Of a stretch of 64,000 nt of DNA, positions 52,723-62,190 are shown piece by piece. Origin of the DNA: Gracilaria domingensis (lineage: Eukaryota > Rhodophyta > Florideophyceae > Gracilariales > Gracilariaceae); assembly GCA_022539475.1 (NCBI GenBank), contig VCMS01000123.1, forward strand, positions 62,001 through 126,000, given 5' to 3'. The notes below the pieces were generated by a model that had not been told where the DNA came from, did not search any database, and was given only the letters and a program-made list of their open reading frames with translations. The position numbers were made by a program, and so were the translations under genes. Each line of letters opens with the position of its first letter. The first letter of the stretch is position 1.

Positions 52723-53889
52723 AACATGTCAGTTTTGTTGCAGCGGGACCATGCAGCTCAAAGTCATTCTTGACGAGGTTAACGATTTCCTTGCCCAGAA
52801 ACCAATTTCATTGTGGTAAAGGCTATCCTTATTGTCTTCAAGCAAGAAGCGATGGTGATTAAAGTGCATCATGCCGCGCTTCAACCAGTTGCATAGGGGG
52901 AAAAGCTGTCATAGACCTCATGCCGAGCGTCAAAGTGAAACATTGAGACAGCTTCCTTGTAATCTTGGCCCCTTTGTTGAAATCTCCATACGGTACGAAG
53001 CGTACCCTATAGGACACGATAGGGATGGAAATCACAATCTGAATCGCTCCCTGCCGCGCAACCGCTCGCATGGGCTTCCAACGGTGGGAAATCATGGCAT
53101 ACAACCAAGAAAGCGCCCTATGACAAACACGGCAATGTAGGAGGCATGTCGGTTGTAGACCACAGAAGAAAATTGCTGGCGACCCGAAGGATACGCGGAC
53201 TGGAGCGCAAACTGCGTCAACTTTTGCCTTGTTTTCGCAAACGATTGCTGACCACTACCCTTCTACACCGTGCGTTCCCCATCGCTTGCTTCTCGCTTTT
53301 TGCGCCCCTTCCACTTGGGGTGTGCCATGGGTATCTTAACTCGGCCTCCGCTTTCTTTTTCCACACATGGCGCAACCTTTTCCTCGCTCCACTCCAGCTT
53401 TTTCGATTCGAGGTACACGTTCAACACGTGTGCACTGTGTGTGCGAGTACACGTTCACCACGTGTGCACTGTGTGTGCGAGTACAACGGGTACAACATTC
53501 TTGCCTGCCAGCGTGGAACAACTCATCAGTCTTGTGCTGCAGCTGGCGATCCAGTCAAGACAAGACACGTGGAAGACAAATTGGGCCCGGCCCAAGACGG
53601 TAGACCAATTTTTCTTTCTTGATGTCATAGTGATTGTCGACATGGCTTCTAAGCCGGCAAAAACCGAGAAACGCACTCGTGTTTGGCGGAGCTCCCTTGT
53701 GGCACACAAGACGAGAAGAGGAAAAAGCAATCTATGGCCATAGTTCTTATTTCGCCAATATGCTCACTTGTTTGCGGGACAGTCGCAAATCGATTCAGTT
53801 GCCCCCTTTTGAGAAAAACTCACTCGAATATGTCTGACGGTTTGCCCTTCGCCAACGAGTCATTGTCGAAAACGCACCGCCCCCGTCCA
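52723..53889. other. Spacer, no convincing gene
   Basis: Frames at 52859-53104 (minus) and 53146-53743 (plus) lack domains. It includes the tandem repeat at 53413-53480. Confidence 0.35.
53413..53480 (+). repeat. Tandem repeat, 2 x 34 bp
   Basis: Two copies of a 34-base unit starting GTACACGTTCAMCACGTGTG differ at one position. Each contains the E-box-like CACGTG. Confidence 0.8.
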
Positions 53890-54912
53890 CTAGTCCAGCG
53901 TGTGATACACCACACGCATTGGCATGAACAGGCCCTCTGTGGCTCCTCCAAATACGGTTTCCGCAAAGTAAGACACGACGGCATGCGAAATGGAACGCGC
54001 CCCCCTATGCACCGCACTCAATACGTCAAACTTCAGAATATCCAGATTCGGAGCGGTCGTACCGCTGAACAGATTATCGCCAAGGTACTCGCCATCGATG
54101 TAAAAGTACTCGCCCTTGTACGCATCACCTTCGAACGCAACCACTGTTGTCCTGGCCACCGACGTACACTGATTGCCCGAAATGCAATCCACGTGATTCT
54201 CATACACGTCCTCCGGGTACGTAAACGTGAAGTCGTCCACGCAGAGGTTCACGCGCGCAGCTGGAAGATCGCGCCGCTCGTACACAACGGCAAGCGACCA
54301 TGCGGCATACGCGCTGTTCAATTCGCAGTAGGGTTCGTCGTTATCGAACCAGAAGTGGCCAACCGTGTACAAACCGTTGGTGTTCACCGCGGCGGTCACG
54401 TCCGCCCAGGCGGCGTAGAACCTGACAAAGTTGCTGTATCCGTCCACATACGTCCTGTTGGCCGCCACCACCTCGCCGTTCAAAGAGGCTGTGACGTGCC
54501 TCTCCACGAGGTGCCCGGACGCAGACCAGTACAGAATGGCCTTCTTGACGCTTGCTCCCGGCGGGATGTTCAAGGTGGCCGAGCTCGTCTCCGAGTGCTC
54601 GCAGTTGGGGCGGTCCTCGCTCTGGCTCTGAGAGTTGCCAATCACCACGTAGTCGCCAGGCCCGTCAAACGAGAAGCAATCGTTCTGGCGACATGGCGTC
54701 TCCTTCAGCAAGGCGCGAGCAGGCGCTGCGTTGGCCTCGCAGCTCGCTGCGAGATCGCGGTGTCGTTCGAACGCAGTTTCACAAAACTGCCCAGCGCGGA
54801 GCGGCGCGCGCGGCGCCGCGTGGATGTGCGAGGCGGCGGCGGCGGCGAGACGCAGAAGGCACAGGAAGGCGGACAGGCGCGCGAGTAGCACACGCGCGGC
54901 GACGCGGCGCAT
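53890..54912 (-). CDS. Secreted beta-rich protein of bacterial-like appearance
   Basis: 340 residues from ATG 54912. The N-terminus is an Arg/Leu/Ala-rich signal peptide (LLARLSAFLCLLRLAAAAAS). The mature protein reads GDYVVIGNSQSQ, KKAILYWSASGHL, ASLNGEVVAANRTY, FVRFYAAWADVTAAVNTNG, LYTVGHFWFDNDEPYC, AWSLAVVYERRDLPAARVNL and CVDDFTF. This series (IGN, A.LYWS.SG, V..NG..V.A..., FADVT, Y.V, W.L.VVYE, R.V.L) is known to me from secreted beta-sandwich domains of bacterial surface proteins. Six or more Cys could make disulphides. The GC-rich 5' part contrasts with the average 3' part. Transfer from bacteria is possible but not shown. Likely extracellular. Confidence 0.75.
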   Translation of the reverse strand: MRRVAARVLLARLSAFLCLLRLAAAAASHIHAAPRAPLRAGQFCETAFERHRDLAASCEANAAPARALLKETPCRQNDCFSFDGPGDYVVIGNSQSQSEDRPNCEHSETSSATLNIPPGASVKKAILYWSASGHLVERHVTASLNGEVVAANRTYVDGYSNFVRFYAAWADVTAAVNTNGLYTVGHFWFDNDEPYCELNSAYAAWSLAVVYERRDLPAARVNLCVDDFTFTYPEDVYENHVDCISGNQCTSVARTTVVAFEGDAYKGEYFYIDGEYLGDNLFSGTTAPNLDILKFDVLSAVHRGARSISHAVVSYFAETVFGGATEGLFMPMRVVYHTLD

Positions 54913-55545
54913 GACGGCGGACAGGAGCCGCCGGCGCTGGGGCGCGGCGGCGAGACGGCGAGCTGCGGCCGATGGTCGTACCTTCGCCCGTCGAGCGCAA
55001 GTCTGCCATCGAAAAGACGTTTACGTGCGCCCGTTTCGCTGTTTGTTGCCACAAGCTCATTGGGCACAAAGTTGTTTCCGGTCGAATTGCGGCGGATTAT
55101 AAAAGATTCAAAGTATTTCATCAAATTGGTGTATTTCGGAAATAAGACAACTTTTGGAGCGCTGTTGAAGACTCGTGTTGCAAGGTTACTTTGGTTACAC
55201 ATACGAAAAAGGAATACACTGTATAGATTTATAGATTTTATTTCTCTTCGAAACATCATATACTTTATAATAAAGACTCCTGTGTTTCTGCGAACGTCGT
55301 CACCAACGCTACCGTCCAACTGAATGCAGCCGAAGCCTTTTCCGCCCATCTAGCCCTTCTTGACGCGCTCAGCTAGGTTACAGCGCCGGGCTTTGAACCC
55401 CGAAGCTGCCAGCAATGCGCTTCACTGAAGAACTATTAGACCATGTTTGTCAACCACGTAACCTCTCGCCGCAACGACATCGAAAGCCGTTCTCCCGCTC
55501 CCTGCTTCAACATAAACCCCTCATCATCCTCATAATTTCCACCTC
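54913..55545. other. Divergent intergenic region
   Basis: GC-rich up to 55000 then AT-rich; lies between divergent genes and must hold both promoters. TATAAAAG at 55088 (plus) is far from the ATG at 55546. Confidence 0.4.
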
Positions 55546-57696
55546 ATGTTCTCCTCCATTTTGCCTCTAATGCTAATACTTTCGTGTCTTCACGGATGCA
55601 TTCCCCTTCGTCAAGTAATGGCTCAGCAGGACAACGTCTTCACGTACGACGATGTCTACATCATGATCAGCATACAATATCCCCCCTGGCCACCGCTCGT
55701 TCCCGTTCTACCATCAGATGTCACCGGTCTCATCGGTGACGAGTGTAACGGCAGTTTCGAATGCATTGCACCACGACAGTGCCAGAACTGCGCTTCTCCT
55801 CCGTGCTTCTGCACCGCTTCGGCAGAGTTTTCGGCTTGTTCATCCTCGAGCGAATGCCACCCTGGAGAGTACTGTAAGTGGTCCCCACTCCTGGGCGTCA
55901 CCACTGGAAGTTGCGCCAGTTTCCGCGCTCTCCGACAAGAAGAACAAGTACTGCAACAACCTGTTGGCTCTTTGGACCACATGATTGGTCTTGGTCGATC
56001 TGGCGATCGATGCTTTTCACTCTCTGATTGCCATGGCGGCCGAAATTGTGTCGGCGGCGCTTTGCTTGGCTCACGCAGTCCACTCCAGAACGTGTCTGTA
56101 TGTCGATCATCTCTATTACCGTGCATTTGTGTGCCGGTTGAGTTCATTGAATGTTCCTCCAATTCTGATTGCGTGTCTTCTGATGAAGTCTGTGCCTCTG
56201 TGCTCTTTGATAAGTGGTCGACTTACTCTTATTTCCCGTCGGATGAATTTGAATTTATGAAGTTCCCTCCGCTCTGTGTGTCTCCTTCTCTTCTTCAACT
56301 CCCGTTTGTATTTCCGATTTCGAACTCTTCGGCGATGGAATTCATATCCGAATTCCCCACTGCAGTCATCCAACACCCAAGGTCGATTGAACCATCTGTG
56401 TTACAACCAGTATTGAATATATCGCTGGACACGATACCCTTCTCTGTTTCTCCTCTATCCGTTTTCAATTCGTTCACGACCAATGAGCTTGCAAACGACT
56501 TTATTGGAGGCATTTTATCCCTAATCGTCGTTTCTCAACTGCTCAGGATCTTTAAAGGAATGATCTACTTTTTTCCAGGTATTCATCACCGTGGATATTC
56601 GTCGTATATCATATTCTCGCGATTGCTCTCTTTCCGGCATTTATTCCGGCTTTTCAAGAGACGTGAAACCCTCGCCACCGCTAAAGGACATCAACGCCAT
56701 CAAGACTTGGAACGTTGCAGCTTCAAAATGATTCTATTCCCTATATTGGCATTAGCGTTCTTGTACGTGACCGAGTTTGTCACGATTATTGCAGGGACAC
56801 AACGACGTTCAGAAATCTTCGCGGAGCAAAATTTTGATCCCAAGATATCTCTTGTGCGCAACGAACAACGGCCTCGAAGGGTTGATAACCTTCGGAACGA
56901 TTGCGACGACTTCTTCGTGTCCACAAGGGGATTGTCCGAATCCGGCAAGGTGCTGAAATGTGTTTCAAAAGGCAATCATCCCCCTTTTCCGTACAAAAGT
57001 ATGTTTGGCCTTACTGTGTCGTACGAAACTGGAGAAACGACCTTTTATTTCTCATCGAGTACTGGCAATTCTGCGTCTGTCGATCTTTCTGTTTTTCTCC
57101 GCACGAAAGGGGGCGTGAATATGAGAACAATGCCTTTCCGTCCAGAGATTATGGGTGAAGCTGAGCGAAATCTTTTGTTGAATGGTATTCTGAATGGCGT
57201 TCGACATCGACTGGGATACAGAGAACTAGATGCTCGTCATAAATTATGGGCAGGGACAACATCTTTAACCATATCTGGGGTAGTGTACTTTGTCGATTTG
57301 ATCCACTTTCATGATTGGAACGATTCTGTGACACCTCAGATGATCACAGCGGCGCTCATAGCAGAACTGCGATACTTGGATCTGGTGCTAAACAGCACTG
57401 GTAAACCGTGGGTGTTCAGCAGAGGGCTCACGTTTGAACAGTTGAGCCCCTCCATTGCTGTGGTGAAACGTTACAGTATTGCACACGGATGGCTTCTGAT
57501 AGCTACCGTGCTTGTGACTGTGATTCAATTTCTTGTGAACTCGAGAGTGACTCATTTCGAGGAAGTCGCCTTTGTGGCAATGAAGGAATTGATGGGAGCA
57601 GATTGTGTACTTGGGCCTCTTGCGGCGAATAGTGAAGCTGGAACGGATGTAGAGCTTCTCGAGGAAGACGTCACTGTGTCTCAAGAATCGACGTAA
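55546..57696 (+). CDS. Large Cys-rich multi-span membrane protein
   Basis: 716 residues from ATG 55546, signal peptide at 1-26 (MFSSILPLMLILSCLHGCIP). An ectodomain up to about 300 has two or three Dickkopf/EGF-like Cys motifs: CNGSFECIAPRQCQNC, ECHPGEYC, RCFSLSDCHGGRNC, ECSSNSDCVSSDEVC. Hydrophobic spans are near 318-336 (FIGGILSLIVVSQLLRIF), 392-415 (MILFPILALAFLYVTEFVTI) and 645-662 (WLLIATVLVTVIQFLV). Between the last two lies a ~230-residue domain with LTVSYETGETTFYFSSS and Arg/His-rich helices. The tail is acidic. No named family; the plan resembles 27292-28338. Probably at the cell surface. A hairpin overlaps the stop codon. Confidence 0.8.
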   Translation: MFSSILPLMLILSCLHGCIPLRQVMAQQDNVFTYDDVYIMISIQYPPWPPLVPVLPSDVTGLIGDECNGSFECIAPRQCQNCASPPCFCTASAEFSACSSSSECHPGEYCKWSPLLGVTTGSCASFRALRQEEQVLQQPVGSLDHMIGLGRSGDRCFSLSDCHGGRNCVGGALLGSRSPLQNVSVCRSSLLPCICVPVEFIECSSNSDCVSSDEVCASVLFDKWSTYSYFPSDEFEFMKFPPLCVSPSLLQLPFVFPISNSSAMEFISEFPTAVIQHPRSIEPSVLQPVLNISLDTIPFSVSPLSVFNSFTTNELANDFIGGILSLIVVSQLLRIFKGMIYFFPGIHHRGYSSYIIFSRLLSFRHLFRLFKRRETLATAKGHQRHQDLERCSFKMILFPILALAFLYVTEFVTIIAGTQRRSEIFAEQNFDPKISLVRNEQRPRRVDNLRNDCDDFFVSTRGLSESGKVLKCVSKGNHPPFPYKSMFGLTVSYETGETTFYFSSSTGNSASVDLSVFLRTKGGVNMRTMPFRPEIMGEAERNLLLNGILNGVRHRLGYRELDARHKLWAGTTSLTISGVVYFVDLIHFHDWNDSVTPQMITAALIAELRYLDLVLNSTGKPWVFSRGLTFEQLSPSIAVVKRYSIAHGWLLIATVLVTVIQFLVNSRVTHFEEVAFVAMKELMGADCVLGPLAANSEAGTDVELLEEDVTVSQEST

Positions 57697-57740
57697 ACGT
57701 TGTAGATTCATCTACGGGAGGTAAACGCCGTTTACGTCGA
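57688..57740 (+). terminator. Nested hairpin overlapping the stop codon
   Basis: TCGACGTAAACG (57688-57699, containing the TAA stop) pairs exactly with 57729-57740. The loop holds a second small stem (GTAGA/TCTAC). Possible 3'-end or regulatory structure. Confidence 0.55.
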
Positions 57741-59014
57741 CACCTACACCTTTTAATAATGTATACACTTATTCTTTATTATTCCACACTGTTCACTTCG
57801 CCAGAACAAATGTGGCATGTGGCACATTTCAGAACCGAGAAATTCGTTTACTCACTTTCGGAGAAGCCTGCACTTGTGGCAGGCATTGCCTTTCGTCCTA
57901 GACTGGGAGGTCAATGCCATTGCGATAGACATTGGGGACGAAACCTCCCAGGTTGTGGCGGTTGCTCGCCACAGTAGACGCTATAGGCATTAAGTTATAC
58001 TATAACCGTGTTCGTCAGACATGCTCGGGAGGGTGGGAGAAAAAGAGAGAATTGGCAGGACGAGAGGAGGGTTGGCCAAGATGAACGTGGATTGAGATGC
58101 GGAGCTGTCCGAGATTGAACAGACGCAGTGAAATGAACTTGCAGGTAATATACGAGTAGGAACAACCAGTTCACAGAGCACGAAGGACACCAAGAAACGC
58201 AACCACCCACGCAGTTTGCATTGCAATGTTGGCTGTCGAATGTCACCCACGCAGGTCAAACGAATAATAAAACGTTTGGACGGGTGCATTTGCGTCTCGT
58301 TCCCAGATGTTCCAATCAAATATCATCTTCGATTAGTCCATAGTTGCTTTAAAAGCATTATCGCTGTTGCCTTGTAACACTTGCCATAATTTAAATGGAT
58401 CGCAAAAGAATGAGTAACCCTCCCGGCGGCTTAATTCGACAACATTTTAACTCCACCAGAAGGGCGGCTGTTGCTCACCACAGGGCAGTTTATTTTGACA
58501 GAATTGTACCGCACACCTTTCAATAATCAGAGGTGGCTTAATTTGGAAACTGTACGCATCTTCCTCAAGCGATCTTGCCAAGCTCATCAACGATAGCCAA
58601 GACCTAAGAGCGCCTCCGCCGCATCTGTAGCGGCACTTTTTTCTTCATTGCAAGCAAGAGACACAGATCTGTGTCGCCTCCGAAGCTGTAACAGCACAAT
58701 ATCATCCAAACACTTTCGAAAATTCCCATTCCTTTTTTCGCTTTCGTTTGAACCGTTTTGCCTTTCTGTGAGACACTTTCCCACACTTTTTCTCTGATTC
58801 CTTTAACACGATTCTTGTTTGTTAGTGACATTCTCTAAAACATTTTTCTCCGTCAAATTCGCAGCTGCTGCACCAAAAGCAGGTCTTCCATTTCCGTTAA
58901 TGTTTCGAACAGGCGTCTCCAGCGGCACAGTATCCCATAACACCCGATGAGTTTATCGTTTCTTTTGTAACGTTTTCTCTATAAGAGCCACATCTCTTGT
59001 AGGACAATTTTTTT
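57741..59014. other. Spacer, no convincing gene
   Basis: Frames at 57990-58319 and 58587-58831 (minus) have no domain. GACACAGATCTGTGTC near 58660 is a 16-bp palindrome that echoes repeat block C. Confidence 0.4.
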
Positions 59015-59676
59015 TTAGAAAATTGTTCGAATCTGGGAGTATATGACGCGATCGCTCATGCGGAGAGTCATACGGAGAGGACTTTGGTCGTCACAGTCGT
59101 TGTCTGTGTCAACTTGATTGCGATTATTAAGTCGCTTTTCAAGCATTGAGAAGGACTGAAACTCCCTTGGCCACAACCCCGTGTTTAGAAAGCTCTTTTT
59201 CACAATAGTCATTGTGAGAATCTGAAACGCCGCTACGCCGAGTTTTGTCTTGAAGACAATGTTTGCGTTGCTATACAATCACGTTTGCAATAAATGTCTC
59301 TGAATCTTTTCGCCTTTTCTTTCAATGCACTATTGGTCGTGTCATCACAGAATTGTAGAAAATGGGATGTATTGGCCGGGTGCCGCACCACAATAATATT
59401 TTCCGTTCTACACAATTTCATCCCCTCCTCTCCGTTCCGTGAGCTGTGACCGTCGAGCAGCAAGAGAACCCCCTTTTTTTGAGAACAATCTTGCGGACGA
59501 AGGCGTTGACGTGACTTATGATGTCTGGCATGATCTCCATTTCCACTGAACCCTTCGTTGTCCTGCAAATGTTGCTTGGATCGGGAAGCCAATTTTTTTG
59601 CAGCCATCCATGCTAGGAAAGCTGGAAGCTTGGTCACTGTTCCTTCATCGACTGGTTTCTTCCAGGAAGGCATCAC
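59015..59676 (-). pseudogene. DDE_1 transposase fragment, frameshifted
   Basis: The first frame (59676-59233) reads GVLLLLDGHSSRN, ENIIVVRHPANTSHFLQFCD and NSALKEKAKRF, the region around the second and third catalytic residues of pogo/jerky-type transposases. The usual LQPLD motif is altered to LQFCD. The second frame (59278-59015) continues with a KTKLGVAAFQIL helix and the conserved NTGLWP. It lacks the N-terminal DNA-binding part and the first catalytic Asp. Not closely similar to the copy at 8398-10090. Confidence 0.65.
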
Positions 59677-59691
59677 CTTCTTACCGGAGGC

Positions 59692-60037
59692 TGTTGGTCA
59701 AGACAGGAACAGGACGGACTGCAGTCGCACGTAGTCGCTCGCGTAGACAGTGCGTGGAAAGACGGAGAAAGGCAAAAGCAAGAAGAACAGGCACGAAGGC
59801 CTCGGGAGGTTCTTCCCGAGCATGCCTCCGGAAACTAGCAGATTGCTGCTGTGTCCGGGTATTTATTGTGCCTGACTCAGGCGATTGCAGAGGACTGCCC
59901 TCCATCGTGAGTTGCACTTTCACAATTCTTTGTGCGTGCGCGTACAAACTACCTACGCAGTTCCAGTTCAGAAACTGATACAAATCTGTGCTGAATTCTT
60001 CCAACCATGCAGTGTCTACACTGCGTAGCCATCAACA
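59692..60037 (-). repeat. Dispersed repeat, inverted copy of 6790-7103
   Basis: The reverse complement aligns with 6790-7103 over its full length, including CGCCTGAGTCAGGC and AATAAATACCCGGACACAGC. Here it abuts the transposase fragment. Confidence 0.65.
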
Positions 60038-60204
60038 GCGGCCACAAACATTGGTGGAGCAACATATCCAGGTGCCGACATCATAATTACTGCAGTCACA
60101 TGTGTTCCAATCTCTTAAATATTATGCCGGCGCTCACCTAGTTTTGATTTCGCAGCAGTGAAAGCGCGAATACCTTTCCCGAATGGCGCGTTAACGGCGG
60201 TTTC

Positions 60205-61053
60205 TATAGAGCAAAACGCCATTTGCGGGGATGCACCGAGGTGTTTTTCATAGTTTGTTGATCCGTTACCGGCTTCGACATCTCATGTTATGAGAGGTTA
60301 CTGTAGTGATGGCCCCATTTTGGGGTATGCCTAGGACGGGTAGTGTCTCTGCACACGTGTGCTGAGTTGACCCGGTGCCGGGTGCGCTGTAGCAAGCCTG
60401 CCACGGTTGCACACCTGTAGTGTGTTGGCCGGCCGGGTAGTTAGATATTTCTAGTCGATATTTTCAAGTGCCTTATATAGGTGGCGGCACTTGCAGCCAC
60501 TGTACGGGAAGTAAACCTCAAGGAGGCTTCTGGCTCTGACTTTCTTGCCGCTTGCGAACGGTCTTCGTCCCTAACCAAGCAAACCGCCGCAAGCCCGGGC
60601 TGGTCATCCGAGCTCTATTACTGAGAAGTTCTAGACCGTCATTACTGCATCTTTTCTGTTGATTCTCTGTTATTATTTCCGTCATACGGCTTCTATTACT
60701 CTGCTTTGCTATACAGGTTTGACCCACATTGTCTGGGAATATTTCTCGATCTCGCGAGTCAGTGCACCGCTGCGCGGCTCGTTGGTTGTCCGTTTTGTCC
60801 AACACCGTTGGTCTGGATATCTCCACTCGCTGTGGTTCGCCGGAATTACCCGGATTCTACGCCGATTCTACCCACCTCCACTTCCGGCTGCACGCCCAGA
60901 ACGGGGCTGCCCGGATTTACAACCGGCTTGTGTCAGCCCTACCGGAGGGTTCTACCACCGTCCCTACCCCTATAAGGAGCGGGGCTCTAACACCCTGTCG
61001 GTGCTCTCTCCGCGACGTGGCTCTTGTTTGCCCACTCGTGGGATTGCACCACA
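60205..61053 (+). repeat. LTR in plus orientation (849 bases)
   Basis: Runs from TATAGAGCAAAACG to GATTGCACCACA. It matches the reverse complement of 61299-62148 throughout, at roughly 85-90% by eye. TATATAG at 60474 is a promoter candidate. AACTGGTCTCCCGACT follows at 61054, where TGG suggests a primer binding site. The first dinucleotide is TA instead of TG. Confidence 0.75.
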
Positions 61054-61298
61054 AACTGGTCTCCCGACTTAGAATCGGCTTTATTGGCCAACATTTGTTG
61101 GAGCTCGTTCGTTTGTTTGGAGCCCAGAGAGTTGGGAATATCCGTTCTTACGGTTCTCTCATTGCCCGTTTTCGAAAGTTGTTTTGGTTGCCAATCGGCC
61201 GACTAGGTCGGTGAACGATGTCATCCCGTCGCAGGAGCGGCGCGCCCCGTGCCGCTTTTGTGCCCGGTTCGTCCGGGTTGCCGGCAAGTCTGCCTCCG
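61054..61298. other. Sequence between the two inverted LTRs
   Basis: About 245 bases; the left part should be the 5' leader of a truncated element. No coding frame. Confidence 0.4.
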
Positions 61299-62148
61299 TG
61301 TGGAGCAATCCCACAAGTGGGCAAACCAGAGCCGCGTCGCGGAAAGTGCCCCGACGGGGTGTTCGAGCCCCGCTCCCTATAAGGGTAGGGACGGCGATAG
61401 AACCCTCCGGTAGGGCTGACACAGGCCGGGTGTAAATCCGGGCAGCCCCGTCCTGGGCGTGCAGCCGGAGGTGGGGGTGGGTTAGAATCGGCGTGAGATC
61501 CGAGCTGTTCGGCGAGCCACGTCAAGTGGGATATCCAGGCCAACGGTGTTGGGCAAAGGGGGCAAATTACGAGCCGCGCAGCGGTGCACTGACTCTCGAG
61601 GTCAAGAAATATTCCCAGACAATGTGGGCCAAACCTGTATAACAGGGCAGAGTGATAGGAGCCGTATGACGGAAATAATAACAAGAAAATAAAAGAAAAG
61701 ATGCCGTAACGACGGTTTAGAACTCCTCAGTGGTAGAGGTCGGATGACTAGCCCGGGATCGCGGCGGTTTGCCCGGTAAGGGACGAAGACCGTTCGCAAG
61801 CGGCAAGAAAGTCAGAGCCAGAAGCCTCCTTGAGGTTTACTTCCCGTGCAGTGGCGGCAAGTGCCGCCACTTATATACGGCACTTGAAAATATCAATTAA
61901 AATATCTAACTATCCGGCGCTGCCGGCCAACACACTACAGGTGTGCAACCGTGGCAGGCTTTCCACGGCGCACCCGCTATCGGGCCAACTCAGCACACGT
62001 GTGCAGAAACGCTACCCTTCCTAGGCATATCCCAAAATGGGCAATTGCCACGATGCCTTCTCATAAATGAGGTGGCGAAGCCAGTAACGGATCAACAAAC
62101 TATGACAAGCACCTCAGTGCATCCCTGTTCAGGGCGTTTTGCTCTACA
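61299..62148 (-). repeat. LTR in minus orientation (850 bases)
   Basis: In its own sense it starts TGTAGAGC and ends GCTCCACA, short terminal inverted repeats typical of LTRs. Same family as 60205-61053. It contains TATATAAG (complement near 61875-61882) before a small GTGGCGGCA hairpin. Confidence 0.8.
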
Positions 62149-62162
62149 TCTCCCCCTTCTCA
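62149..62162 (-). other. Polypurine tract next to the minus LTR
   Basis: On the minus strand TGAGAAGGGGGAGA abuts the LTR start TGTAGAGC, the classic PPT-LTR junction, which makes this the 3' LTR of a minus-oriented element extending to the right. The same 14-mer recurs at 63922-63935. Confidence 0.7.
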
Positions 62163-62190
62163 GGCTGAGACACCCGACTCCATCGGCTCG

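Noticed and set aside
55350-55425. tRNA-like sequence (GCGCTCAGCTAGGTTA followed by a possible anticodon arm)
   Set aside because: The D-arm resembles a tRNA, but the anticodon stem has a mismatch, no T-arm follows, and the acceptor ends do not pair.
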